A DNA stretch of 64,000 bases, from contig NZ_WPNZ01000004.1 of NCBI RefSeq assembly GCF_009755605.1, forward strand, positions 310,001 to 374,000, read 5' to 3'. Of this stretch, positions 25,999-34,430 are shown piece after piece. Position 1 is the stretch's first letter, and each line of letters starts with the position of its first letter. Both the position numbers and the translations under genes were made by a program. Origin of the DNA: Streptomyces typhae (GTDB taxonomy: Bacteria; Actinomycetota; Actinomycetes; Streptomycetales; Streptomycetaceae). A model generated the notes under the pieces. The model searched no databases, was not told the DNA's origin, and saw nothing but the letters and a program-made list of their open reading frames with translations.

Positions 25999-27603
25999 TC
26001 ACCATTTGCCGGGCTTGTAGTCCTTCAGGAACACGCCGTACAGGTCCTCGCCCACCTCGCCGCGGACGATCGGGTCGTAGACGCGGGCCGCGCCGTCGAC
26101 CAGGTCGAGCGGGGCGTGGAAGCCCTCCTCGGCGAGGCGCAGCTTGTCGAAGTGCGGGCGCTCGTCGGTGATCCAGCCGGTGTCGACCGACGTCATGAGG
26201 ATGCCGTCGGACTGGAACATCTCCTGGGCGCTGGTCCGCGTCACCATGTTCATCGCGGCCTTCGCGGCGTTGGTGTTGGGGTGCCCCGCGCCCTTGTAGC
26301 CACGGCCGAAGACGCCCTCCATGGCCGAGACGTTGACGACGTAGGCGCGCCCGCTCTCCGCCTTCCTCGCGGCCTCGGCCATCTGCGGGCGCAGATGGCT
26401 GATCAGGATGAACGGCGCCGTGTAGTTGCAGAGCTGGGTCTCCAGGAGCTCCACCGGGGAGATCTGCTCGATGGTCTGCACCCAGGTGTTGCTGTCCACC
26501 ACGTCCGGCACCAGACCGCCCGCGTCGATGGCGCTGCCGTCGCGGTGCCGCTCGACACTGGCGTTGCCCGCGACCAGGGCGAGATCGGCGACCTCCTGTG
26601 CGTCGAGGCCGCTGACGCCGACGGGCAGCGCGGCGGGAGCACCGAGATCACCGACGGCGCCGGAGTTGAAGGCGCCGATCACCTGGTGGGCGGGCAGCTC
26701 CCCCGCGGGCAGCGGGGCGCTCTCGCCCTCGACGAGCGCGGCGTAGGCGGCGGGCAGGCGGCGCACCGTCTGCGTCGCGTTGTTGATCAGGATGTCCAGC
26801 GGGCCCCGCTCGGCGACCTGCTCGGCGAGGCCGACCACCTGCGCGGGGTCGCGCAGGTCGATCCCGACGACCTCCAGGCGGTGCAGCCAGTCCGCCGAGT
26901 CCTCCATGGCCTTGAAGCGGCGGACGGCGTCCTTGGGGAAGCGCGTCGTGATCGTCGTGTGCGCGCCGTCGCGCAGCAGCCGCAGCGCGATGTACATGCC
27001 GATCTTGGCGCGCCCGCCGGTGAGGAGGGCGCGCTTGCCACTGAGGTCGGCGCGGACGTCGCGCTTGGCGCGGTTCTCGGCGGCGCAGTCCTGGCAGAGC
27101 TGGTGGTAGAAGTAGTCGACCTCGACGTACCGCGTCTTGCAGGTGTAGCAGGAGCGGGGGCGCTGGAGTATCCCCGCGATCTCCCCCTTCTCCGTCGCAG
27201 ACGAGGGCAGGATGCCTTCCGTCTCGTCGTCGATGCGCTGCGCGGAGCCGGTGGCGGTGGCCTCGGTGACGGCCTTGTCGTGGGCGGTCTTGGCGGCGCG
27301 GCGCTCTTGGCGGCGGCGCTGCTTCACCGTCCGGTAGATGCCCGCGGTCGCCCGGCGTACCGTGATCGCGTCGGGGTGGTCGACGTCGAGTCCGTCCAGC
27401 TCGGCGAGCACGGCGAGGCAGACGGCGAGCCGCTCGGGGTCGATGCCGGGCCCGTACGCGGGAGTCTGTGACGGAGCGTCCACGAGGGCTCCCGACGGAG
27501 CCTCCGCCGGGGCCTGCGACGGAGCTTTTGGCAGGGCTTCCGAAAGAGCACCCGTCGAAGTCGGCGAGGCGCTCTGCCGCGGGCTGTCCTCTGTCACCGT
27601 CAT
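25999..27603 (-). CDS. SDR-fold protein with N-terminal zinc ribbon and degenerate catalytic site
   Basis: This 534-residue protein has three parts. Residues 1-150 are a Pro/Ala-rich tail and a basic helical region; 150-180 hold a CYTC ... CQDC pair of CxxC motifs that should bind zinc; 190-534 form a short-chain dehydrogenase fold (LLTGGRAKIGMYIALRLL, LDILINNA). An insertion of about 70 residues follows the NNA motif. Where the SDR Tyr-xxx-Lys belongs, the sequence is HPNTNAAKAAMNM, so Lys is kept but Tyr is replaced by Thr. Ordinary dehydrogenase chemistry is therefore doubtful. ATG at 27603 lies after a GAGGA. The wax-ester synthase gene is 73 bp upstream on the same strand and might share its transcript. 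Confidence 0.8.
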   Translation of the reverse strand: MTVTEDSPRQSASPTSTGALSEALPKAPSQAPAEAPSGALVDAPSQTPAYGPGIDPERLAVCLAVLAELDGLDVDHPDAITVRRATAGIYRTVKQRRRQERRAAKTAHDKAVTEATATGSAQRIDDETEGILPSSATEKGEIAGILQRPRSCYTCKTRYVEVDYFYHQLCQDCAAENRAKRDVRADLSGKRALLTGGRAKIGMYIALRLLRDGAHTTITTRFPKDAVRRFKAMEDSADWLHRLEVVGIDLRDPAQVVGLAEQVAERGPLDILINNATQTVRRLPAAYAALVEGESAPLPAGELPAHQVIGAFNSGAVGDLGAPAALPVGVSGLDAQEVADLALVAGNASVERHRDGSAIDAGGLVPDVVDSNTWVQTIEQISPVELLETQLCNYTAPFILISHLRPQMAEAARKAESGRAYVVNVSAMEGVFGRGYKGAGHPNTNAAKAAMNMVTRTSAQEMFQSDGILMTSVDTGWITDERPHFDKLRLAEEGFHAPLDLVDGAARVYDPIVRGEVGEDLYGVFLKDYKPGKW

Positions 27604-27676
27604 CGCGCTGTCGTTCCTCACCGCACTCGTACCGCGGCTCGTCTGAAGTGACCGCGGAAGCTCCAAAAGCGGAACT

Positions 27677-29095
27677 TTACGTAGGGCGGGGGCCCGGCAC
27701 CAAACCCGAACGGTCGCCCCCGGCCCTCCGGGCGTCCCCCGGGGAGCCCCGACGCGTGTCCTCGCACGCCACGACGAGCCCGGCCAGTTCGGCGTGCACG
27801 CACCGCGCGAGCAGGTCCAGGTCGGGCACGGCCGCGGCGTCTGCGACCAGGCCGTAGTGCACCCGGCCGCGATAGGTGGACACGGCGACCGCGAGGGCCT
27901 GGCCGCGGGCCAGCGGCGCGAAGGGGTAGACCTCCGTCAGCGGGCACCCGGCCAGGCGCAGGCCGAGGCTGGGCAGCGGCACGCTGGTCACCAGGACGTC
28001 GAAGAGCAGCCGGGCGGCGTGCGCGAAGGCGGGCCCGCCGACCCGGTGACCGAGCGGGGGCACGTGGTCGGCGAGGAGCGCGACCGCGCCCGCCCCGCGC
28101 CCCGGCCCCGCCTCCTTGTTGCGGTCCATGGCGGCACGCACCGCGCCGAGCCTGGCGAGCGGGTCGGGGTCGGCGACGGGCAGCCGGACCAGATAGCCGG
28201 ACAGGCGGTTGCCCTGCGGCTGCGCGGTGCGCGGGCGGCGGCGCGAGACCGGGACGAGGGCACGCGGCTCGACGCCCTCGCTGCTGTCGCCGCGCTCGTC
28301 GAGCCAGCGGCGCAGCGCCCCGGCGACGACGGCGATCAGGACGTCGTTGACGGTGCCGCCGGTCGACTTGCGCACGCGGTGCACGTCGTCGAGGTCGAGG
28401 ACGGCGCCCGCGGTGCGGCGGGTGCCGGTGGCGCACGAGGTCAGGGCGTCGCAGGAGCGCACGCCCCAGCCCGCGCGCGCCACGGACGTGCCGATGTCGA
28501 GGACCTGCCCGACGTCGGCGACCGTGGCGCGGACTCCCCCGGCGACCGCGCCGGGCAGCCGGCGCGGGTCGAGCGCGCGCCACCACGGGCGGTCCACGGC
28601 GGGCGGCGGCTCGCGCCGCGGCGGAAGCTCCACCGGGTCCATGACCGCGGCGGCGAGGGTGAGGGCGCGCAGCCCGTCGGCGAGCGCGTGGTGGAACTTG
28701 AAGAGCACCGCGAACGACGCCCCGTCGGCGGCGGGCAGGACGTGCGCCTCCCACGGCGGCCGGTCCCGGTCCAGGGGGCGCTGCATGAGCGCGCCCGCCG
28801 CGGCCTGGAGATCCCTGGCGGGCGCGGCGACACGGACGTGGTCCAGCGGGTCGAAGTCCGGCGCGGGCTGCCGTTCGGCGCCGCCGAACGGCAGCAGCAC
28901 CCGCCGTATCCGCATGCGCAGGCCCGGGACGGCCGCCGCGCGGGCGGCGAGCAGATCGGCGGCGTGCGCGGCGGTGGAGGGCGCCGCGCCGTCGAAGACG
29001 CCCAGGGCCCCCAGGTGCATGGGGTGTTCGGGAGAATCGATGCTCCAGAACGCGAGGTCGAGCGGTGCGAGCAAATCTGAGCCCTCAGAGGTCAT
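27677..29095 (-). CDS. Wax ester synthase / diacylglycerol acyltransferase (WS/DGAT)
   Basis: A 472-residue bifunctional acyltransferase of the bacterial WS/DGAT family, which makes triacylglycerol or wax esters from acyl-CoA at the membrane or lipid bodies. It shows the catalytic HHALADG (about 135-141), an N-terminal LLAPLDLAFWSIDSPEHPMHLGAL, the STGGTVNDVLIAVVAGALRRWL region (in parts) and NRLSGYLVRLPV. A clear start is ATG at 29095, six bases after GGGAG. That ribosome binding site lies inside a perfect inverted repeat (29097-29127). Confidence 0.92.
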   Translation of the reverse strand: MTSEGSDLLAPLDLAFWSIDSPEHPMHLGALGVFDGAAPSTAAHAADLLAARAAAVPGLRMRIRRVLLPFGGAERQPAPDFDPLDHVRVAAPARDLQAAAGALMQRPLDRDRPPWEAHVLPAADGASFAVLFKFHHALADGLRALTLAAAVMDPVELPPRREPPPAVDRPWWRALDPRRLPGAVAGGVRATVADVGQVLDIGTSVARAGWGVRSCDALTSCATGTRRTAGAVLDLDDVHRVRKSTGGTVNDVLIAVVAGALRRWLDERGDSSEGVEPRALVPVSRRRPRTAQPQGNRLSGYLVRLPVADPDPLARLGAVRAAMDRNKEAGPGRGAGAVALLADHVPPLGHRVGGPAFAHAARLLFDVLVTSVPLPSLGLRLAGCPLTEVYPFAPLARGQALAVAVSTYRGRVHYGLVADAAAVPDLDLLARCVHAELAGLVVACEDTRRGSPGDARRAGGDRSGLVPGPRPT

Positions 29096-29096
29096 G

Positions 29097-29127
29097 GCTT
29101 GCTCCCGAGTCGACAACGGGAGCAAGC
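29097..29127 (-). promoter_or_regulatory. Leader hairpin sequestering the WS/DGAT ribosome binding site
   Basis: On the mRNA strand GCTTGCTCCCG, a 9-base loop and CGGGAGCAAGC form a perfect 11-bp stem that ends one base before the ATG. The GGGAG Shine-Dalgarno is in the 3' arm. The upstream 29128-29250 is AT-rich for this genome (ATCTAGAT, TTAACT, TTGACT) and probably holds the promoter. Alternatively the dyad is a protein operator. Confidence 0.7.
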
Positions 29128-29250
29128 AGCCAATCACCCACCGCCAATTACAGTCAAGTACGATCTAGATACTCTCAGTTAATCTTTGGCCGCGGCTCGC
29201 CCCCGGCTCTCGGAGGCGGGCCGTGGCGCGACGATCCGTCGGACGAGCCG

Positions 29251-31917
29251 TCAGGCGCAACCCCGCACGGGCGCCTGCGAGGCGTCCTTGATCAGGGCCT
29301 CGTGCGCGGCGCGCAGGCGCGGCACATCGGGCTTGACGACCTTGCGGTCATAGGTGAGCAGGCCGTTCAGCTCCCCCTCCACGTCGGAGATCTGGGTGTA
29401 GACGGCGCCGTTGCCGCCCTTGCAGGCGAGGGCGTGCACCTCGCGGAGCTTGGTGAGGTACTCCTCGGTGTACTTGGCGGGGTCGACGTCGACGTAGCTC
29501 TGCTGCACCGACCAGGCGTGGCCCGGCACCGCGAGGCCGAGGCCGCCGTACTCGCCGTTGACCAGGGCCCGTCGCCCGTCCGGCCGGGGCGGGATGGCCG
29601 GGCTCGGATAGCCGTGCTCGTCCATGATGTCGCCCTTGCCGCCGTCCGCTCCGAGGTTGAGCCCGGACATGCCGTTGACCAGGCGCGTCGGGTCCCAGGC
29701 CGTGGCCTGCTCGGCGATGCGGGCCTGGTCGTACTGGCCCCAGCCCTCGTTGAAGGTGACCCACATGACGACGGACGGGCTGCTCGCGTGCTCGTCGATC
29801 ATCTGCTTCATCTCGTGCTCGAATTGGGCCCGCGCGGCGGCGCCCGGGTTCCGGTCGGAGCGCATGGACGGCATGTCCTGCCACACCATCAGGCCCAGCC
29901 TGTCCGCCCAGTAGAACCACCGGTCGGGCTCCACCTTGATGTGCTTGCGGACCGAGTTGAAGCCCATCTCCTTGTGCATCCTCAGGTCGTACGCGAGGGC
30001 CTCGTCGGTCGGCGCGGTGTGCAGGCCGTCCGGCCAGAAGCCCTGGTCGAGCGTGGCCATCAGGAAGGTGGGCCTGCCGTTGAGGACCGTGCGCGGGGTG
30101 CCGTCGATCTTCTCGACGGTCAGCGACCGCATGCCGAAGTAGCTGCGTACGGTGTCCGTGCGCCCGGCCCGTCCGCCCTGGCCGACGGTGACGCGCAGGT
30201 CGTACAGGAACGGGTCGTCGGGCGACCACAGGCGCGGCTCGGCGATCGTGAACCGCAGCGGCTCACCGGTACGGCCGCTCACCGACGCGACCCGCTTCCT
30301 GCCCGCGTACGCCACCGCGCGCACCGGCACGCCCGCGCGGACGCCCCTCGGCTCGACGGTGACCTGCTTGCCGCGCACATCGGGGGTGATCTTCAGGGAC
30401 TCGGCGTGGTCACGGGCCACCGGCTCCATCCACACCGTCTGCCAGATGCCGGACGACGGCGTGTACCAGATGCCCGAGGGGTCCAGGCGCTGCTTGCCGA
30501 CCGGCGGGTTCTCGCCGTTCGGGGCGTCGGTCGGGTCGTACACGCCGACGATCAGCTCCTGGGTCCTGCCGGGCTTCAGGGCGTCGGTGACGTCGGCGCT
30601 GAACTTGTCGTAGCCGCCCTTGTGGTCGGCGACCTCGGTGCCGTTGACGTACACCTTCGCGTGCCAGTCCACGGCGCCGAAGTTCAGCTTCAGACGCTGC
30701 TCGCCGCGCTTGCCACCCACCTTCCAGCCCGCCGGGACGGTGAAGGTGCGGCGGTACCACATGCGGTCCTCGTGCCGCTGGACGCCGGAGAGCTGCGACT
30801 CCACCGGGTACGGGACGAGGATCTTCTCCTTGAGCTTCCTGCCCACCGGCGGCCGCTCGCCCGCCGCGGCGCCCGCGAACTGCCAGCTGCCGTTCAGATT
30901 GCGCCAGTCGGCGCGCTTGAGCTGGGGGCGCGGGTACTCGGGCAGCGCGTTGTCCGGGCCGACCTCGTCGGCCCACTTGGAGCGCAGCTCGTACGTCGAC
31001 TTGTTGGAGCCGCTGCTCCAGAACGCGTCGACCAGGTCGCCGTCGGCGCCCTTCAGGCCGCCCTTGCCGTCGTAGCGCAGCTCGGCGGTGCCGCGGGCGG
31101 TGCCGGTCTTGTTGCCGACGACGGGCTGCTTCAGGCCGACGAGGAGGGCGCGCGGGTCGCTCGGGTCGGGGCGCGCCGAGTCCAGGGGCCACTTCGCCCC
31201 GCCGATCACCGCTTCGAGGTGATCGGCGAGTCCGGCGGGCGGCGCGCTCAGTTCCTGGCCGAACTCCAGCTTGAGGGCGCGGCCGTCGCGCTGGACGGTG
31301 GCGGCGGTGGCCCCGTCGTAGTCGAAGCCGTCGGGGAGGCGGAAGGCGGACTGCGGGATCGCCTTCTTGGACCCACCGGGCTCGGTCCAGCGCAGACGGA
31401 GGTGGGAGCCGCCGTAGTGCTCGAAGTACTCGACCTTGATGTCGTGGGCCCTTCCCGCGGTCAACTCCACGGGCTCGGAGGTCTGTTCCCGGTCCCAGTC
31501 GTCGACCCAGTGGTCGATGACGGTCTTCCCGTCGATCCAGAGCCGGAAGCCGTTGTCTCCGATCATGGAGAAGGTGTGGGCACCGGACTTCTCCGGGACG
31601 ACCTTCCCGGTCCAGCGGACGGTGGCGTCGTCGGACTTGCCGGTGGCGAACCCGAGGCGCGGTTCGAGGTTGTCGAAGTCGATGTTCCGGTCGAAGCCGG
31701 TGGCCTTGAGCTGGTGGAAGTCGAAGGCACCCGGGGCGGACTGGGTGTAGTACTCGCCCTTGAGACCCTGGGGTTCGGGTCCCTGCCCGGCCGTGGCGGC
31801 GGGGTCGTCCCCGGCCGCCGTCGCGGTGGACGCGGCGGCGAGCCCCGAGGACAGCAGGGCCGCGGTGAGCAGCAGGGCCAGGTGGTGGCGGAGCGTTCCG
31901 GATCGTCTAAGGCGCAC
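29251..31917 (-). CDS. Secreted PA14-GH2 glycoside hydrolase (candidate beta-galactofuranosidase)
   Basis: The 888-residue protein starts at a GTG four bases after AAGGAGG, with a Sec signal peptide (about 1-33). It has a PA14 carbohydrate-binding domain (about 48-190, GLKGEYY, RWTGKVVPEKSG, FRLWIDGKTVIDHW), a linking domain, then GH2 sugar-binding (about 330-520), Ig-like and TIM-barrel domains. The acid/base Glu is in TFNEGWGQYD (about 725). GH2 enzymes include beta-galactosidases, glucuronidases, mannosidases and, in Streptomyces, beta-D-galactofuranosidases. The adjacent ytfQRT-yjfF-type importer under the same operator favours galactofuranose or a similar furanoside; this is inference. 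A 155-bp gap separates it from WS/DGAT. Confidence 0.88.
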   Translation of the reverse strand: MRLRRSGTLRHHLALLLTAALLSSGLAAASTATAAGDDPAATAGQGPEPQGLKGEYYTQSAPGAFDFHQLKATGFDRNIDFDNLEPRLGFATGKSDDATVRWTGKVVPEKSGAHTFSMIGDNGFRLWIDGKTVIDHWVDDWDREQTSEPVELTAGRAHDIKVEYFEHYGGSHLRLRWTEPGGSKKAIPQSAFRLPDGFDYDGATAATVQRDGRALKLEFGQELSAPPAGLADHLEAVIGGAKWPLDSARPDPSDPRALLVGLKQPVVGNKTGTARGTAELRYDGKGGLKGADGDLVDAFWSSGSNKSTYELRSKWADEVGPDNALPEYPRPQLKRADWRNLNGSWQFAGAAAGERPPVGRKLKEKILVPYPVESQLSGVQRHEDRMWYRRTFTVPAGWKVGGKRGEQRLKLNFGAVDWHAKVYVNGTEVADHKGGYDKFSADVTDALKPGRTQELIVGVYDPTDAPNGENPPVGKQRLDPSGIWYTPSSGIWQTVWMEPVARDHAESLKITPDVRGKQVTVEPRGVRAGVPVRAVAYAGRKRVASVSGRTGEPLRFTIAEPRLWSPDDPFLYDLRVTVGQGGRAGRTDTVRSYFGMRSLTVEKIDGTPRTVLNGRPTFLMATLDQGFWPDGLHTAPTDEALAYDLRMHKEMGFNSVRKHIKVEPDRWFYWADRLGLMVWQDMPSMRSDRNPGAAARAQFEHEMKQMIDEHASSPSVVMWVTFNEGWGQYDQARIAEQATAWDPTRLVNGMSGLNLGADGGKGDIMDEHGYPSPAIPPRPDGRRALVNGEYGGLGLAVPGHAWSVQQSYVDVDPAKYTEEYLTKLREVHALACKGGNGAVYTQISDVEGELNGLLTYDRKVVKPDVPRLRAAHEALIKDASQAPVRGCA

Positions 31918-31962
31918 GGATCCTCCTTGTCGAGGAAGGGTGGCGGCTCGTCGCTCCAGTCG

Positions 31963-31989
31963 GTACAACGAGTCTGTACAACGTTGGAA
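31963..31989. promoter_or_regulatory. LacI operator upstream of the GH2 gene
   Basis: GTACAACG occurs twice, at 31963-31970 and 31976-31983. The second is part of TGTACAACGTTGGAA (31975-31989) with the palindromic core CAACGTTG. Twelve of 15 positions agree with the complement of the site at 33191-33205 upstream of the ytfQ-like gene. It lies between the divergent GH2 and LacI genes and can serve both. Confidence 0.75.
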
Positions 31990-32100
31990 GGAACGGCAGT
32001 TGGCATGACAGCACGGCTCCGGCGTGCTGTCCAGGGTCCGCGGCGACCGCCGCCGGACGCCCCGGCCGGCCGGGGCGCACATCGACGCGAGGAGTGGCAC

Positions 32101-33123
32101 GTGCGGGTGAGCCTCAAGGATGTCGCGGAACGGGCGGGCGTCTCGATCAAGACCGTCTCGAACGTGGTGAACAAGTATCAGCACGTCACCCCGGCGATGC
32201 GGGCCCGTGTGCAGCAGGCCATCGACGAGCTCGGCTACCGCCCCAACCTGGCGGCGCGCCACCTCCGCAAGGGCCGCACCGGGATCATCGCCCTGGCCGT
32301 CCCCGAGCTGGGGAACCCGTACTTCGCCGAGCTCGCGGGAGCCGTGATCGACGCCGCCGCCGAGCACGACTTCACCGTCCTGCTCGACCACACCCGCGGC
32401 GAAAGGGAACGGGAGGTCCTGGTCAGCCAGGGCTTCCGGGCGCGGGTCATCGACGGTCTGATCCTCAGCCCCCTCGAACTGGAGGCGGAGGACCTGGAGG
32501 GCCGCGACGGCATCGACGCGGACGTGCCCCTGGTGCTGCTCGGTGAGCGCGAGTACGACCTGCCCTACGACCACATCGCGATCGACAACGTCGCCGCCGC
32601 GCGGGTCGCGGTGCGCCATCTGATCAGCCGCGGCCGGGGCTCCATCGCCTATCTCGGCGCCCGCACGGACTCCGCGAACCGCCCCGCCCACCTGCGCCTG
32701 AAGGGCTGGCGCGCCGAGCTGGCCGAGGCGGGCCTGCCCGCGCCGGAGTCCCTGGTGGGGCCGGTCGGCGGCTGGAACCGGGACGACGGCGCGCAGGCCA
32801 TGGCCCGGATGCTGGACTCCGGTGTGCGGCCCGACGCGGTGTTCGCCTACAACGACCTGGTCGCGATCGGGGCGATGCGCGTGCTGCACGAGCGGGGCCT
32901 CAGGGTGCCGTGGGACGTGGCGGTGGTCGGCTTCGACGACATCGCCGAGGGGCAGTTCGGCGCGGTCACGCTCACCACCATCGCGCCGGACAAACTGGCC
33001 ATCGCCCGGCTCGCGGTGGCCTCGCTCCTGCGCCGTCTGGGGGGCGGGGGCGAGCCCGGCGGACGCACGCTCACCGCCGAGTTCCGGCTGGTGGAGCGGG
33101 AGAGCACGCTCGGCAGAAGGTGA
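32101..33123 (+). CDS. LacI-family regulator of the furanoside regulon
   Basis: A 340-residue repressor with a LacI helix-turn-helix (MRVSLKDVAERAGVSIKTVSNVVN, hinge RPNLAARHLRKGRTG) and a type I sugar-sensing domain (ALAVPELGNPYFAEL, AFAYNDLVAIGAMRVLHERG, VAVVGFDDIAEGQ). It starts with GTG six bases after GAGGAG. It is placed between the divergent GH2 gene and the importer operon, and a shared operator occurs upstream of both. The frame is open far upstream, but that is antisense to the GH2 gene. Confidence 0.92.
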   Translation: MRVSLKDVAERAGVSIKTVSNVVNKYQHVTPAMRARVQQAIDELGYRPNLAARHLRKGRTGIIALAVPELGNPYFAELAGAVIDAAAEHDFTVLLDHTRGEREREVLVSQGFRARVIDGLILSPLELEAEDLEGRDGIDADVPLVLLGEREYDLPYDHIAIDNVAAARVAVRHLISRGRGSIAYLGARTDSANRPAHLRLKGWRAELAEAGLPAPESLVGPVGGWNRDDGAQAMARMLDSGVRPDAVFAYNDLVAIGAMRVLHERGLRVPWDVAVVGFDDIAEGQFGAVTLTTIAPDKLAIARLAVASLLRRLGGGGEPGGRTLTAEFRLVERESTLGRR

Positions 33124-33178
33124 GCAGGGCGGGCCGCGGTGGCAGGGCAGCCGTGGGCGGGTGGAGGTGCGCGGAGGG

Positions 33179-33207
33179 TTTACAGCACCCTTTCAACGAT
33201 GTAAAAA
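33179..33207 (+). promoter_or_regulatory. Promoter of the importer operon with operator in the spacer
   Basis: TTTACA (33179-33184) and TAAAAA (33202-33207) are separated by 17 bases, a good -35/-10 pair. The spacer and -10 contain TTTCAACGATGTAAA (33191-33205), the complement of the operator type found upstream of the GH2 gene. Bound repressor would cover the promoter. Confidence 0.7.
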
Positions 33208-33295
33208 GCTCCCCGTACAGCTGAGTTGACCGCAAACCCGTAACTCCCGTGAGCGCTCTCAGTGTGCGCCGGGGCCGTGCCGTTTGGGGACTCCC

Positions 33296-34429
33296 ATGAA
33301 GCCGAACACCTTCTTTAGCCGTACCTCGGACTCTCGCCGCACCTCGGGCCGTACCGCGCCCGGCACCCTGCTCGCCGCCGGCCTCGCCGCGACGCTCGCC
33401 CTCACCGCGTCGGGTTGCGCCAAGTCGGAGGACGGCGACTCCGGCTCCGGCAGCAAGTCCGCGGCCGAGGGCGAGGCGGGCCAGGTCGTCTCCTCGCCCG
33501 GCGCGGGCGACCGCGAGACCTGTGTGATCGGCGACTACGGCGCCGGGAAACGCAATCTGAAGTCCGCGACCGTCGGCTTCTCGCAGTCGGAGAAGGAAGC
33601 CAACCCGTTCCGGATCGCCGAGACCGCCTCCATCAAGGCCGAGGCCGACAAGCGCGGCGTCAAGCTGCTCACCGCCAACGCCCAGTCGCAGTTCTCCAAG
33701 CAGATCAGCGACGTCCAGGACCTCATCGCCAAAGGCGCGGACCTGCTCGTCATCGCCCCGCTCAACTCCGAGGGCTGGGATCCTGTCCTGCGCCAGGCGA
33801 GGTCCAAGCACATCCCGATCGTCACCATCGACCGCAAGATCAACGCGACCGCCTGCAAGGACTATGTGAGCTTCATCGGCTCGGACTTCGTCGAACAGGG
33901 CCGGCGCGCCGCCGACCGCATGATCGCGGCGACCGGCGGCAAGGGCGAGGTCGCGATCCTGCTCGGCGCCGCGGGCAACAACGTCACCACCGACCGCACC
34001 AAGGGCTTCGAGGAGCGCGTCGCGGAGAAGGCCCCGGGCCTGAAGGTCGTCTTCAAGCAGACCGGCGAGTTCGCCCGCGAGAAGGGCCAGCAGGTCACCG
34101 AGCAGCTCATCCAGTCCGAGCCGGGCATCGACGGGATCTACGCGGAGAACGACGAGATGGGCCTCGGCGCGGTCGGCGCCCTCAAGGGCGCGGGCAAGAA
34201 GGCCGGCGACATCAAGATCGTCACCATCGACGGCACCAGGAACGCCGTGCGCGGCATCGTCGACGGCTGGATCGACGGCGTCGTGGAGTCCAACCCGCGC
34301 TTCGGGCCGCTCGCCTTCAAGACCCTGGACACCTTCACCAAGGGCGGCGAGGTCGACCAGGAGATCGTCATCGAGGACAGCGCCTACACCAAGGACAACG
34401 CGGAGTCGGACCTCGGCAAGGCGTACTGA
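33296..34429 (+). CDS. ytfQ: YtfQ-type sugar-binding lipoprotein
   Basis: A 377-residue type I periplasmic-binding protein anchored as a lipoprotein (LTASGCAKSEDG). It follows E. coli YtfQ, the galactofuranose receptor, closely in layout: TVGFSQSEKEANPFRIAETASI, LLVIAPLNSEGWDPVLRQAR, IPIVTIDRKI, GEFAREKGQQVTEQLI, YAENDEMGLGAVGALKGAG and ITIDG-like IVTIDGTRNAV. RbsB-type ribose receptors are the alternative, but they lack the SxxGWDPVL region. ATG start; first gene of a four-gene operon with the ATPase gene two bases after its stop. Confidence 0.85.
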   Translation: MKPNTFFSRTSDSRRTSGRTAPGTLLAAGLAATLALTASGCAKSEDGDSGSGSKSAAEGEAGQVVSSPGAGDRETCVIGDYGAGKRNLKSATVGFSQSEKEANPFRIAETASIKAEADKRGVKLLTANAQSQFSKQISDVQDLIAKGADLLVIAPLNSEGWDPVLRQARSKHIPIVTIDRKINATACKDYVSFIGSDFVEQGRRAADRMIAATGGKGEVAILLGAAGNNVTTDRTKGFEERVAEKAPGLKVVFKQTGEFAREKGQQVTEQLIQSEPGIDGIYAENDEMGLGAVGALKGAGKKAGDIKIVTIDGTRNAVRGIVDGWIDGVVESNPRFGPLAFKTLDTFTKGGEVDQEIVIEDSAYTKDNAESDLGKAY

Positions 34430-34430
34430 C

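Noticed and set aside
29065..33123. One continuous plus-strand frame of about 1350 codons ending with the LacI gene
   Set aside because: Everything before 32101 is antisense to the well-supported PA14-GH2 gene and has no domain character; GC-rich DNA leaves such frames open by chance.
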